Notes: generated by a model not told the origin, from the letters alone. DNA of 37,677 nucleotides from Acetobacteraceae bacterium (GCA_030041375.1 JASHOA010000005.1:1-37677), one strand, 5' to 3'. Shown: positions 7,815-19,477, counted from the stretch's first letter. A program made the numbers and translations.

Positions 7815-9539
7815 ATGCCGAACATCACCCATCCCGCCATGGCCATCCGGCCGCGGCTGCCCAATGCCTGGGACTTTATCGCCGCGGCCGCCGTGCTCGG
7901 AGCGCTGATGGGCGTCGCCCCGGCGGTCAGGGGCACCTTCGCCCCGCTCACCGGCGCCGGGCTGGCGGCGGTTCATCTCGATCCCGCGGCCCTGCCCTAT
8001 TACGCGGTGCGCACCACGCTGCGCATGTTCGCCGCTCTGGTTTGCTCCATCCTGTTCACGCTCGGATACGGCACGCTGGCGGCGAAGAGCCGGCGTGCCG
8101 AGGTGATCCTCGTGCCGTTGCTGGACATTCTGCAATCGGTCCCGATTCTCGGATTTCTGTCCTTCACCGTCGTCTTCTTCGTCAATCTTTTCCCCGGCCG
8201 CGTGCTCGGCCTCGAATTCGCAGCGATCTTCGCAATCTTCACCAGCCAGGCCTGGAACATGACGTTCAGCTTCTACCAGTCGCTGACGACCGTTCCACCC
8301 GATCTCGACGAGGCCGCACGCAGCTTTCGCCTCTCTGCCTGGCAACGCTTCTGGCGGCTCGAGGTGCCGTTCGCCATGCCGGGCCTGGTCTGGAACACCA
8401 TGCTCTCGATGTCGGGGGCATGGTTCTTCGTGGTCGCGTCGGAGGCCATCACGGTCGGCAGCCATACCTGGACCCTGCCCGGCATCGGTTCGTTCGTCGC
8501 TCTGGCGCTCGACCATCGCAATCTGGCCGCCATCGGCTGGGCGATCGGGGCGATGCTGGTGGTGATCCTGATCTACGATCAGGTTCTGTTCCGCCCGCTG
8601 GTTGCCTGGGCGGACAAGTTCCGGGTCGAGACGACGGCCGCCGTCCCGGTGCCGGAGCCCTGGGTGCTGGCGCTGCTGCGCCGCACCCGGCTGCTCCGGC
8701 TCGGATCGCGGATGATCGGGGCGGTGCTCGCGGGACTGGGTGGGCTCCGCCTCGCACCTCGGCAAAGCCGCGCCCCGATTTCACGCCCCCCGTCCCGGAT
8801 CGCTGACCGGCTCTGGCTGCTCATTGTCGCCGTGATCGTCGCCGTCGCGCTCTGGCGTATCGTCCTTTTCGTCTCGCGCGGCCTCACCGTCGCCGCCTTC
8901 GGCGAGACGCTGATCGATGGCTGCTTCAGCCTGCTGCGCGTGCTCGCCGCGGTGGCGATCTCGATTCTGATCTGGCTGCCGATCGGCGTCTGGATGGGCC
9001 TCCGCCCGCGCGTTGCACGGCTGGCACAACCGGCGGCGCAGTTCCTCGCCGCCTTTCCCGCCAACCTGCTGTTCCCGCTGATCGTCATCCTGATCGTGCG
9101 CTACCGGCTTAACCCGAATATCTGGCTGACGCCGCTGATGCTGATCGGCACCCAATGGTACGTGCTCTTCAACGTCATCGCCGGCGCCGCCGCTTTCCCG
9201 GGCGACCTGCGCGAGGCGGCGGCCAATTTCCGCGTCCGCGGGGTGCTCTGGTGGCGGCGCGTGATCCTGCCGGGAATTCTCCCCTACCTCGTCACCGGCG
9301 CGATCACCGCGATGGGCAACGCCTGGAATACGACCATCGTCGCCGAGGTCGCTTCCTGGGGCAAGACCACGCTGGTCGCGCGCGGCCTCGGCGCCTATAT
9401 CGCGCAGGCGACGAATGACGGCAATACCGCACACATTGTGCTGGGTATAGCGGTCATGTCCGGCTTCGTCGTGATCCTGAACCGGCTGTTGTGGCGGCCC
9501 CTCTACGAATTCGCGCGCCGGCGCGCCGCCCCGATCTGA
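7815..9539 (+). CDS. ABC transporter permease, two fused permease domains (NitT/TauT type)
   Basis: This inner-membrane protein of 574 residues is built from two binding-protein-dependent permease domains. Each has a run of hydrophobic helices and an EAA-type loop that contacts the ATPase: DEAARSFRLSAWQRFWRLEV in the first half and REAAANFRVRGVLWWRRVIL in the second. A hydrophilic linker lies around residues 275-330. The nitrate/sulfonate/bicarbonate-type class is inferred from the EAA loops and the partner ATPase. It is 12 bp from the ATPase gene and about 110 bp after dut. No periplasmic binding protein is encoded nearby, so the substrate cannot be named. Confidence 0.88.
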   Translation: MPNITHPAMAIRPRLPNAWDFIAAAAVLGALMGVAPAVRGTFAPLTGAGLAAVHLDPAALPYYAVRTTLRMFAALVCSILFTLGYGTLAAKSRRAEVILVPLLDILQSVPILGFLSFTVVFFVNLFPGRVLGLEFAAIFAIFTSQAWNMTFSFYQSLTTVPPDLDEAARSFRLSAWQRFWRLEVPFAMPGLVWNTMLSMSGAWFFVVASEAITVGSHTWTLPGIGSFVALALDHRNLAAIGWAIGAMLVVILIYDQVLFRPLVAWADKFRVETTAAVPVPEPWVLALLRRTRLLRLGSRMIGAVLAGLGGLRLAPRQSRAPISRPPSRIADRLWLLIVAVIVAVALWRIVLFVSRGLTVAAFGETLIDGCFSLLRVLAAVAISILIWLPIGVWMGLRPRVARLAQPAAQFLAAFPANLLFPLIVILIVRYRLNPNIWLTPLMLIGTQWYVLFNVIAGAAAFPGDLREAAANFRVRGVLWWRRVILPGILPYLVTGAITAMGNAWNTTIVAEVASWGKTTLVARGLGAYIAQATNDGNTAHIVLGIAVMSGFVVILNRLLWRPLYEFARRRAAPI

Positions 9540-9551
9540 GGAGAAGCGCGC

Positions 9552-10859
9552 ATGGACACAATGCTCGCCGCCGAGCCGCTCCTTGAGGTGCAGGCCTGTC
9601 GCAAGGCTTACCGGACCGACACCGCAACCGAGCTTCTGGTGCTCGACCGGGTGGACCTTCGGATCACCCCCGGCGAGATCGTGGGTCTGCTCGGGCGGTC
9701 CGGATCCGGCAAATCGACATTGCTCCGCGTGGTCGCCGGCCTGCTCTCGCCAAGCGGTGGCGAGGTGCGCTGGCGCGGCGCCCCGCTCGTCGGGCCGGCC
9801 GAGGGCATCGCCATGGTGTTCCAGAGCTTCGCCCTCTTCCCCTGGCTGACCGTGCGGGAGAATGTCGAGCTGGGATTGGAGGCGCAGGGCCTGCCCCCCG
9901 CGGAGCGCGCCGAGCGCACGGAGTCCGCAATCGACCTGATCGGCCTCGGCGGCTATGAGGGCGCCTATCCGAAGGAGCTTTCGGGCGGCATGCGCCAGCG
10001 CGTGGGGCTTGCCCGTGCGCTCGTCGTGCATCCCGATCTCCTGCTGATGGACGAGCCGTTCAGCGCCCTCGATGTGCTGACCGCAGAGACGCTGCGCACC
10101 GACCTCATCGATCTCTGGTCGGAGAAACGGCTGCCGGTGAAGTCGATGCTGATGGTGACCCACAACATCGAAGAGGCGGTCCTGATGTGCGACCGCATCC
10201 TCGTCTTTTCCGCCAATCCGGGACGGATCGCAACGGAGCTCAAGGTCCCGTTCCCGCATCCGCGCAACCGCCTCGACAAACCATTCCGCCAGATGGTGGA
10301 CGACATCTATGCGGTGATGACGCGACGCGCCCAGCCCACGGGGCGCCATGTCGCCACCCCCGCCCCGGCCTTCGGCATGGCGCTCCATCCGGTCTCCACG
10401 AACCTGCTCGCCGGCCTGATGGAAACCTTGGCGCAGCCCCCCTATGACGGCCGCGCCGACCTGCCGGCCCTTGCCACCGCGCTGCAACTGGAAGCCGACG
10501 AACTGCTGCCCTTGGGCGAGGCGCTGGCGCTGCTGCGCCTGGCCGAGGTGGAAGAGGGCGACATCCGGCTGACCGACGCCGGCCGCCGCTTCGCCGCCGC
10601 CGATACCGATACCCGCAAGGCGATGTTCGCAGCCGCCCTCAAGGCGCATGTGCCGCTCGCCGCCGCGATCCGTCAGGTGCTGGAGGAGCGGTGGAATCAT
10701 CGCGCCTCCGCAGAGCGCTTCCGCGACGAGCTCGAGGATCACATGTCCCCCGAATACGCCCACGACACGTTGCACACCGTCATCTCCTGGGGCCGCTACG
10801 CCGAGCTCTACGCCTATGACGAGGAGGCCGATCAGTTCAGCCTCGAGGAGCCGGCCTGA
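9552..10859 (+). CDS. ABC transporter ATPase with C-terminal AAA-associated domain
   Basis: The N-terminal 260 residues are a standard NitT/TauT-type ATPase: Walker A GRSGSGKST, Q-loop VFQSFALFPWL, signature LSGGMRQR, Walker B LLLMDEP and the H-loop THNIEEA. Residues of about 270-435 form a second domain (GMALHPVSTNLLAGLM onwards, ending in EYAHDTLHTVISWGRYAELY) that matches what I know as the AAA-associated C-terminal domain found in a subset of these transporters. Its function is not established; a regulatory role is often assumed. The gene follows the fused permease by 12 bp, with GAGGAG as ribosome site, and clearly forms one transporter with it. Confidence 0.9.
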   Translation: MDTMLAAEPLLEVQACRKAYRTDTATELLVLDRVDLRITPGEIVGLLGRSGSGKSTLLRVVAGLLSPSGGEVRWRGAPLVGPAEGIAMVFQSFALFPWLTVRENVELGLEAQGLPPAERAERTESAIDLIGLGGYEGAYPKELSGGMRQRVGLARALVVHPDLLLMDEPFSALDVLTAETLRTDLIDLWSEKRLPVKSMLMVTHNIEEAVLMCDRILVFSANPGRIATELKVPFPHPRNRLDKPFRQMVDDIYAVMTRRAQPTGRHVATPAPAFGMALHPVSTNLLAGLMETLAQPPYDGRADLPALATALQLEADELLPLGEALALLRLAEVEEGDIRLTDAGRRFAAADTDTRKAMFAAALKAHVPLAAAIRQVLEERWNHRASAERFRDELEDHMSPEYAHDTLHTVISWGRYAELYAYDEEADQFSLEEPA

Positions 10860-13397
<2,538 letters not shown>

Positions 13398-13483
13398 GTC
13401 GCGGCACGACAGGAAGAGCGAGGCCGGCCTGGTGCCCCGAATCAAACTTGAGTGGCACATATCCCCCGCGTCATTCGCATCAT

Positions 13484-13560
13484 TCCCCTCTCCCTTTGGG
13501 CCGGGCTCCCGGCAAAGTCCCAGGACTTTGCCGGGGTCCCGGTGAGGGGCTGGGGTGAGG
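13484..13560. repeat. Palindromic REP-like element, class C copy 2
   Basis: CCCTCTCCCT is followed by an inverted repeat with 13-bp inner arms, CCCGGCAAAGTCC and GGACTTTGCCGGG, flanked by a further CCGGG/CCCGG pairing, and ends in GGTGAGGGGCTGGGGTGAGG. The frame matches the element at 3543 but the inner palindrome is unrelated in sequence. Confidence 0.65.
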
Positions 13561-13595
13561 GCCGAGGTGAATCATTCAACGACAAAAGTGGGTAT

Positions 13596-13700
13596 TAGAC
13601 CCGTGTCGGGCTGACTGTGCAGCCCGACACGGGTCTCGCGGTTATTCGGGCCCGCGGTTCACGCCCTCCGACGATTCCGCCTCGGGCGATCGCGGGCTAG
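13596..13700 (-). repeat. Family B two-hairpin repeat, copy B1
   Basis: This copy is in the reverse orientation, between gyrB and mmsA. The strong hairpin has 17-bp arms AGACCCGTGTCGGGCTG (13597-13613) and its reverse complement (13620-13636) with loop ACTGTG. It is followed by the second hairpin region, which contains CGCCCTCCGACGATTCCGCC, and ends GGGCTAG. The second hairpin has one mismatch in its outer stem. Confidence 0.85.
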
Positions 13701-13763
13701 CATGGCCGTACGCCGGCAGGCATGCTTTACTCCGGTGCAGACTTGATTGTTCGGGAGGGAGCC

Positions 13764-15263
13764 GTGGCTCGTCAAATCCACCACTTCATCGGCGGCAAAG
13801 AGGTCCAAGGCCGCTCCGGCCGCTTTGCCGATGTCTATGACCCGAACACGGGAGAGGTGCAGGCAGAGGTGGCTCTCGCTTCGCGTGCGGAGGTGAGGGC
13901 CGCGGTCGAGAACGCGGCCGCCGCCCAGCCGGCCTGGGCCGCCATGAACCCGCAGCGGCGTGCCCGCGTGATGATGGCATTCCTCCAGGTCGTGAAACGC
14001 GAGATGGAGCCGCTCGCCCACCTCCTGTCCTCCGAACACGGCAAGGTTCTCGCTGATGCCCGCGGCGATATCCAGCGCGGACTCGACGTCGTGGAGTTTG
14101 CCGTCGGCATTCCGCACCTCCTGAAGGGGGAATATACCGAAGGGGCCGGGCCCGGAATTGACATCTACTCGATGCGCCAGCCCCTCGGCGTCGTCGCCGG
14201 CATCACGCCGTTCAATTTTCCCGCCATGATCCCGCTCTGGAAGGCCGCCCCGGCGATCGCCTGCGGCAACGCCTTCATCCTGAAACCCTCGGAGCGCGAT
14301 CCCTCGGTGCCGATCCGCCTGGGCGAACTGTTCCTGGAGGCCGGACTACCTCCCGGTATCTTCAATGTCGTCAACGGCGACAAGGAAGCAGTGGATGCCA
14401 TCCTCACCGATCCCGGGATCATGGCCGTCGGTTTCGTCGGCTCGAGTGCCATCGCTCATTACATATACGCAACGGCAGCGGCCGGCGGCAAGCGCGTGCA
14501 GTGCTTCGGCGGCGCCAAGAACCACATGATCGTCATGCCCGACGCCGACATGGACCAGGCGGTCGATGCCCTGATCGGCTCCGGTTACGGTTCGGCCGGA
14601 GAGCGCTGCATGGCGATCTCGGCCGCCGTGCCGGTGGGAGAGGAGGCGGCCGATCGCCTGGTCCGCAAGCTGGTGCCGCGCGTCGAGGCGCTGCAGGTCG
14701 GCCACTCCACCGATCCCGCCGCCGATTACGGCCCGCTGGTCACACGCGAGTCGCTCGATCGCGTCCGCTCCTACGTCGATATCGGCATCCGCGAAGGCGC
14801 CGAACTCCTGGTGGACGGGCGCGACTTCAGGCTGCAGGGCTACGAAAAGGGCTTCTTCATCGGCGGTTGCCTGTTCGATCGCGTGACATCGGAGATGCGC
14901 ATTTACAAGGAAGAAATCTTCGGCCCCGTGCTGTCCGTCGTGCGCGCCCGCGACTATGCGGAGGCGCTGAGATTGCCGAGCGAGCACGAATACGGCAACG
15001 GCGTTGCGATCTTCACCCGTGACGGTGACGCAGCGCGTGACTTCGCGGCAAAAGTCAATGTCGGCATGGTCGGCGTCAACGTGCCGATCCCGGTGCCGCT
15101 GGCCTATCACACCTTTGGCGGCTGGAAGCGTTCCGGGTTCGGCGATCTCAACCAGCACGGGCCGGATTCGATCCGCTTCTATACCAAGACGAAAACCGTC
15201 ACCTCGCGCTGGCCCTCCGGCATCAAGGATGGGGCGAGCTTCGTCATTCCGACGATGAGCTGA
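13764..15263 (+). CDS. mmsA: Methylmalonate-semialdehyde dehydrogenase (CoA-acylating)
   Basis: MmsA oxidises methylmalonate or malonate semialdehyde to propionyl-CoA or acetyl-CoA, in valine and inositol breakdown. The 499-residue product has the aldehyde dehydrogenase fold: the N-terminal HFIGGKEVQGRSGRF, ITPFNFPAMIPLWKAAPAIA with the NAD-binding region KPSERDP, GFVGSS, and the catalytic Cys in GSAGERCMAIS. The N-terminal and GERCMA signatures are those of the MMSDH branch, not of general aldehyde dehydrogenases. GTG at 13764 is chosen for the GGGAGG element 5 nt upstream; the frame also opens at 13722. It is flanked on both sides by family B repeats, with no other catabolic gene nearby. 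Confidence 0.92.
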   Translation: MARQIHHFIGGKEVQGRSGRFADVYDPNTGEVQAEVALASRAEVRAAVENAAAAQPAWAAMNPQRRARVMMAFLQVVKREMEPLAHLLSSEHGKVLADARGDIQRGLDVVEFAVGIPHLLKGEYTEGAGPGIDIYSMRQPLGVVAGITPFNFPAMIPLWKAAPAIACGNAFILKPSERDPSVPIRLGELFLEAGLPPGIFNVVNGDKEAVDAILTDPGIMAVGFVGSSAIAHYIYATAAAGGKRVQCFGGAKNHMIVMPDADMDQAVDALIGSGYGSAGERCMAISAAVPVGEEAADRLVRKLVPRVEALQVGHSTDPAADYGPLVTRESLDRVRSYVDIGIREGAELLVDGRDFRLQGYEKGFFIGGCLFDRVTSEMRIYKEEIFGPVLSVVRARDYAEALRLPSEHEYGNGVAIFTRDGDAARDFAAKVNVGMVGVNVPIPVPLAYHTFGGWKRSGFGDLNQHGPDSIRFYTKTKTVTSRWPSGIKDGASFVIPTMS

Positions 15264-15302
15264 TCAGGGAAGCGCCCCGCGCTGGCCGATTGCGGGAAGC
15301 TG

Positions 15303-15389
15303 GCCCGAAGCGGCGAACTTCGGAATCGCGGGCTCGCATAAACTGCGAGACCCGTGTCGGGCTGCACAGTCAGCCCGACACGGGTCTAG
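15303..15389 (+). repeat. Family B repeat, copy B2, first hairpin decayed
   Basis: The second hairpin is perfect: 17-bp arms at 15348-15364 and 15371-15387, loop CACAGT, ending TCTAG. Upstream, GAATCGCGGGCTCG is kept, but the left arm of the first hairpin is degenerate (GCCCGAAGCGGCGAACTTCGG in place of the family sequence), so that stem cannot form properly. The left boundary is approximate. Confidence 0.75.
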
Positions 15390-15472
15390 CGGTAGGGTCG
15401 CAGCAGCCCGGCGGGCGCTTTCCGAAATCGAAACCGGCCCCGCGCTCTTGCCCTACCCGGCCGAAAGGATTA

Positions 15473-15498
15473 ACGTACATGCTGCACGTACATGCTGC
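15473..15498. repeat. Tandem 13-bp repeat upstream of the secreted-protein gene
   Basis: ACGTACATGCTGC occurs twice with no gap (15473-15485 and 15486-15498), about 50 bp before the next gene. It contains the palindrome GTAC in each unit. It could be a two-site operator or a simple duplication. Confidence 0.7.
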
Positions 15499-15546
15499 GT
15501 AATTTGCAGACCGGCCTGGGCCGGTCGCGAAGGGGGAATGTCCATG

Positions 15547-17448
15547 TCATCTTGCTCGAGAGCGGCGCTGAGCGTGCTCGCAGGATTGCTGGCGCTTTCG
15601 TTTCTGGTCTCCGCGGAGAGCGCCAACGCGGCCGACCCGATCCCGATCATGACCATCCAGATTTTCAATGCACCGTCCTCCGGCTACAACATCTACCCGG
15701 TCCTTTCGGCCGGCGCCGCGAGTGATTTTGACAGTTGGATGCAAGCCTATTTCAAGCTCACCAACGATCAGGTCTCCTCCGGTAGTTATCCCTACCCTCG
15801 GGCCGGAATATCCCGGTTCTATATCGATTGCTGCGCGGCGGGGGAGAACGGCATTCCACCCGGCGGTTCGGTCACCATCGCGCTTCCGCTTTATTCGCCG
15901 CTGGTGGACAACATCGTTCCGACCGATAAGACCCCGCCCGGCCAGTTCGCTGACTGGTGGCAGGGCGGACATCTCGAGGTGTTCCGGAACGCGACCTCCG
16001 CCGGACAGCCGCCGAAGGCGCTGTCAGACGATTACAACGCCGAGAAAACCCCGCTGCCCATCTACAGCGGACCCCCCTCCTGCAGCGGCTGCACGTTGCA
16101 CTTCTTTTTCAACACGGCCTCGATCCCGAACAGCGCCCCCCAGCAGCTGCTCGAATACACGTTGGGTGCCAACCCGGTTAACCCGCAGAATGCCCAGCCG
16201 AATCAGCCGCACTTTCTGTTTGACGCCGCGAACGTCGATTATGACGTTTCATACGTCAATAACGCCTACATGCCGGCCGTCATGGAGCCGTACGGCAACA
16301 AGTTGATCGGCTGGATCGGTGCCGCCAACTCGATCGACGATTTTACGGCGGGGATGGACCGATTCCTCAACGCGCCGGACTATGGTGTCGGCTGGCCGGT
16401 ATATGCTGGTACCACGAAGATCGCATCGGCGCTGGAAATCTTCCTGAATTTCAACGCAACAGACCTGTTCGACCCCGCGCCGGCCCAGTCAGCGCCGGTG
16501 ATGAAGATGGAGAGTCTCTGGGAATCCTGCGTAAAGGGCAATAGCACGGATGCCATCTGCCCCGGCATTCTCGATGTCACGAACTTGCTTGACGCAAATT
16601 TCGATAATTACCGGAAGAATTTCAGCACCAACAAGCAGTGGGGGTGCAGCGGGACACCCGAGGGGCCGGCGTCGGGGCCGCCGACTGAAACGTCGCTGCT
16701 GGCGCATTTGTACGGCTGGGGTCCCTTCAACTATAACTGCGCTGCCACCGCTAACCTTCTTCAGGACACGCCCGGCTATGATGACCCGGCGCGTCCGGTA
16801 AACTATGCAAGTGTCAAAAAAGAATTTGACGCCCTTCAGTATTGGAATAACTTTCCGGTCACCGGCATTTATGGCCTGTTCGACCCCTACGTGGGACTGA
16901 TCCACGGAAAGAAGTATATCGATGCGCCCTATACCTATGCATATTCGGTCGACGATGCGGTGGGCAACATGCAGACCGACGGCACGGGCCTCATCATCGA
17001 GATCGGCGGAGTCAGTCAATTGCCGAACCCGGATCATGCCACTCCCAACGTCAACATAGCCTACGGGTATTCGTCACCCGGCTATGGGATCAGTTTTGAG
17101 AAGTACGGCCGCTGCTCACCGCCGGACACCACGACGAATCCCAATTTCGCCAGTTTTGCAGTGCCTCTGGGGATAGACGGGACCAGCAGCAGCATCATCA
17201 ACTGCAAGATCACCTTCCTGGACAGCAAGGGCCGGGACTATCAGTTCAAGATCAAGAGCCCTCCACCGTGGGGCACTGATCGCAATGGCAACGACGCCGA
17301 GCGAGCCCTGATCGACTGTACCGGTAACACGGGGCAGGTTCTCAACTGGTGTCAGGATGTCTACGCATGGCAGGAAACCCTGGATGACGCGCACCAGACG
17401 ATCGTCTATCACGTGACAGCCGGCGGACCGCCGCCGCTCGACGAGTAA
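15547..17448 (+). CDS. Large secreted protein of unknown function
   Basis: The 633-residue product has a clear signal peptide, a hydrophobic stretch VLAGLLALSFLVSA ending in SANA before ADP, so it should be exported. The mature part has about 12 cysteines, including DCC, CSGC and single ones spread to the end, suggesting disulfide bonds, and is rich in Asn, Pro, Tyr and Trp (QFADWWQGGHLEVF; HLYGWGPFNYNC). I find no catalytic motif I can name and do not recognise the family. ATG 15547 is preferred because GGGGG lies 7 nt upstream; ATG 15541 is too close to it. It stands alone between two family B repeats. Codon choice includes more A/T-ending codons than its neighbours, a possible hint of transfer. 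A GC-rich hairpin follows the stop. Confidence 0.8.
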   Translation, partial: SSCSRAALSVLAGLLALSFLVSAESANAADPIPIMTIQIFNAPSSGYNIYPVLSAGAASDFDSWMQAYFKLTNDQVSSGSYPYPRAGISRFYIDCCAAGENGIPPGGSVTIALPLYSPLVDNIVPTDKTPPGQFADWWQGGHLEVFRNATSAGQPPKALSDDYNAEKTPLPIYSGPPSCSGCTLHFFFNTASIPNSAPQQLLEYTLGANPVNPQNAQPNQPHFLFDAANVDYDVSYVNNAYMPAVMEPYGNKLIGWIGAANSIDDFTAGMDRFLNAPDYGVGWPVYAGTTKIASALEIFLNFNATDLFDPAPAQSAPVMKMESLWESCVKGNSTDAICPGILDVTNLLDANFDNYRKNFSTNKQWGCSGTPEGPASGPPTETSLLAHLYGWGPFNYNCAATANLLQDTPGYDDPARPVNYASVKKEFDALQYWNNFPVTGIYGLFDPYVGLIHGKKYIDAPYTYAYSVDDAVGNMQTDGTGLIIEIGGVSQLPNPDHATPNVNIAYGYSSPGYGISFEKYGRCSPPDTTTNPNFASFAVPLGIDGTSSSIINCKITFLDSKGRDYQFKIKSPPPWGTDRNGNDAERALIDCTGNTGQVLNWCQDVYAWQETLDDAHQTIVYHVTAGGPPPLDE

Positions 17449-17752
17449 TGGGGATTTGACGCCGCGGTCGCCGCGGCGTGCTCCATTCCAACCTGCCGAT
17501 GCGTCGCTTGATCACCCGGAGCGCTGCCGCACCCTGGCCGCCCGTTACGGGCTGAACCCATAGACCATCGGAAAATGGCGTGCCCGGACCAAGGCGGCCG
17601 GCGCGCGACGATACGAATCCGATCTCGTATCGCGCCCCTGCCGTTGCCCGCCCGACGAGCAAACCCACGAGCTTCATCACCGACTTCCGCAACCCGATCG
17701 GACAAGCTGCAACCTCACCAGACGCGATATGCCGGAGCGACGCATTCTCTGC
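17449..17752. other. Intergenic region with two inverted repeats
   Basis: No gene is supported here. ACGCCGCGG and CCGCGGCGT (17459-17479, loop TCG) form a perfect 9-bp stem just after the stop of the secreted-protein gene, without a T-tract, so it may be a factor-dependent or processing stem and not an intrinsic terminator. A second inverted repeat, CGATACGA (17609-17616) with TCGTATCG (17625-17632), resembles an operator but nothing shows a regulator. Confidence 0.5.
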
Positions 17753-17859
17753 CTAGCCCGCGATCGCCCGAGGCGGAAACGTCGGAGGGCGTGAATCGCG
17801 GGCTCGAATAAGGCGCGAGACCGGTGTCGGGCTGCACAGTCAGCCCGACACCGGTCTAA
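17753..17859 (+). repeat. Family B two-hairpin repeat, copy B3
   Basis: It begins CTAGCCCGCGATCGCCCGAG. The first hairpin has outer arms AGCCCGCGAT and ATCGCGGGCT and an inner CGCCC/GGGCG stem. The second has perfect 17-bp arms at 17818-17834 and 17841-17857, loop CACAGT. Position 6 of the arm is G here and C in B1, B2 and B5, with the matching change on the other arm. Confidence 0.85.
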
Positions 17860-17929
17860 CAGCGCACCGATTGCGTGATCGCTTTTTTAGATGTTGACGC
17901 CCGCCCCCCCACCCAGATAGCCGAACAAG

Positions 17930-18631
17930 ATGAGCGAAGCCTCCGAGTCGCGCCCACAGATCCGAGTCCGCGGCCGGTCACTGATGGCAATCGTGCTCAC
18001 GCCGGAACCGCCGCTCGCGAACTGGCTTGCCGCGCTGGATGCCCAGATCAAGGCCGCGCCGACCTTCTTCGACCAGCAGGCGGTGATCGTGGAACTCATC
18101 GCGCTGCCAGCAGAGACACCCGATGTTGCCGGCTTCCTCGAGCAACTCGAACAGCGCGGCGTCCGCATCATCGGCACCGAGGGCGCACACCCTTCGTGGC
18201 GCGGCATCAAAACCGGGCTGCGACCGCTCGCCAACACGCGTGCCAGCAGCAAGCCGGTGGCCATTCGCGCCCCCTCCCCCGCTGCCCAGCCGGCCAAGGA
18301 GCCAAGCGCGCTGCTGATCGACCGGCCGGTCCGCTCCGGCCAGTCGGTGGTATTCGAGCATGGCGACCTGACCGTCGTCGGCTCGGTCTCCTCCGGTGCG
18401 GAGATCGTCGCCACCGGTTCCATCCATGTCTACGGCGCGTTGCGCGGCCGCGCTCTTGCCGGCCTCAAAGGCAACAGCAGCGCCCGCATTTTCTGCCGCA
18501 GGCTCGAAGCGGAGTTTCTTTCAATCGACGGGCTCTATCACACTGCCGATGAGATCGAGCCACTGCTGCGCGGCAGAGCAGTGCAGGCATGGCTCGACGG
18601 CAAGTCGCTAATGATCGCCGCGTTGGATTGA
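17930..18631 (+). CDS. minC: Septum site-determining protein MinC
   Basis: MinC inhibits FtsZ polymerisation away from mid-cell. The 233-residue product has the N-terminal FtsZ-interacting domain (RGRSLMAIVLTPEPPL), a proline/alanine-rich linker near residues 100-130, and the C-terminal beta-helix domain with RSGQSVVFEHGDLTVVGSVS, GAEIVATGSIHVYGALRGRA and GL-GNSSARIFCRRLEAE, which bind MinD. Length is normal. It is the first gene of minC-minD-minE, with 27 nt to the chosen minD start. A family B repeat ends about 70 bp upstream. Confidence 0.95.
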   Translation: MSEASESRPQIRVRGRSLMAIVLTPEPPLANWLAALDAQIKAAPTFFDQQAVIVELIALPAETPDVAGFLEQLEQRGVRIIGTEGAHPSWRGIKTGLRPLANTRASSKPVAIRAPSPAAQPAKEPSALLIDRPVRSGQSVVFEHGDLTVVGSVSSGAEIVATGSIHVYGALRGRALAGLKGNSSARIFCRRLEAEFLSIDGLYHTADEIEPLLRGRAVQAWLDGKSLMIAALD

Positions 18632-18658
18632 ACGAGCATGAAAGAGGAGCAAACGCAC

Positions 18659-19477
18659 ATGGCCCGAGTCGTGGTCGTGACCTCCGGTAAAGGCGGTGTC
18701 GGCAAAACCACCTCCACCGCCGCACTCGGCGCCGCCCTGGCACAGGCCGGAGAGCACGTGGTGGTGGTCGATTTCGATGTCGGGCTGCGCAACCTCGACC
18801 TGGTGATGGGCGCCGAGCGCCGCGTGGTCTTCGACCTCATCAACGTGGTGCAGGGCGATGCCAAGCTGCACCAGGCACTGATCCGCGACAAGCGGATCGA
18901 GACCCTGTCGCTGCTGCCCGCGTCACAGACCCGCGACAAGGATGCGCTGAAACCGGAAGGCGTCGCCAAGGTCATCGCCGAACTCAGGGAAAAATTCGAC
19001 TGGGTGATCTGCGACAGCCCGGCCGGCATCGAACGGGGCGCGACGCTGGCGATGCGCCACGCCGATATCGCGGTCGTGGTCACCAATCCGGAAGTTTCCT
19101 CGGTGCGGGATTCCGACCGCATCATCGGCCTGCTCGACTCCAAGACCGAACGCGCGGAGCGGGGCGAGCGGATCGACAAGCACCTGTTGCTGGCCCGCTA
19201 CGACGCCGTCCGCGCGACGCGCGGCGAAATGCTGAAGGTCGAGGACGTGCTGGAGATCCTGTCGATCCCGCTGCTCGGCATCATCCCCGAGAGCGAAGAC
19301 GTGCTGCGGGCCTCCAACCTCGGCGTGCCGGTAACCCTCAACAGCCCGGCGAGCGCGCCGACCCGCGCCTATCTGGACGCGGCGCGCCGGCTGCGCGGCG
19401 AGACGGTGGTGATGACGTTCCCCAGCCAGAAGCGCAGCCTGATCAGCCGGCTGCTCGGGCGAAAGGCCATCGCATGA
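18659..19477 (+). CDS. minD: Septum site-determining protein MinD (ParA-type ATPase)
   Basis: MinD is a membrane-binding ATPase that recruits MinC and oscillates under MinE. The 272-residue product begins [20 protein letters not shown], which holds the deviant Walker A motif, followed by [28 protein letters not shown] (Walker B region) and [18 protein letters not shown]. The C-terminus, [12 protein letters not shown], fits the amphipathic membrane-targeting helix. I chose ATG 18659 because AGAGGAG lies 8 nt before it; an ATG at 18638 would add seven residues. It overlaps minE by 4 nt. Confidence 0.97.
   Translation: MARVVVVTSGKGGVGKTTSTAALGAALAQAGEHVVVVDFDVGLRNLDLVMGAERRVVFDLINVVQGDAKLHQALIRDKRIETLSLLPASQTRDKDALKPEGVAKVIAELREKFDWVICDSPAGIERGATLAMRHADIAVVVTNPEVSSVRDSDRIIGLLDSKTERAERGERIDKHLLLARYDAVRATRGEMLKVEDVLEILSIPLLGIIPESEDVLRASNLGVPVTLNSPASAPTRAYLDAARRLRGETVVMTFPSQKRSLISRLLGRKAIA

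Noticed and set aside
17859-17890. Intrinsic terminator before minC (T-run at 17882-17887)
   Set aside because: Only a 3-4 bp stem can be drawn directly before the T-run; the strong B3 hairpin is too far from it.
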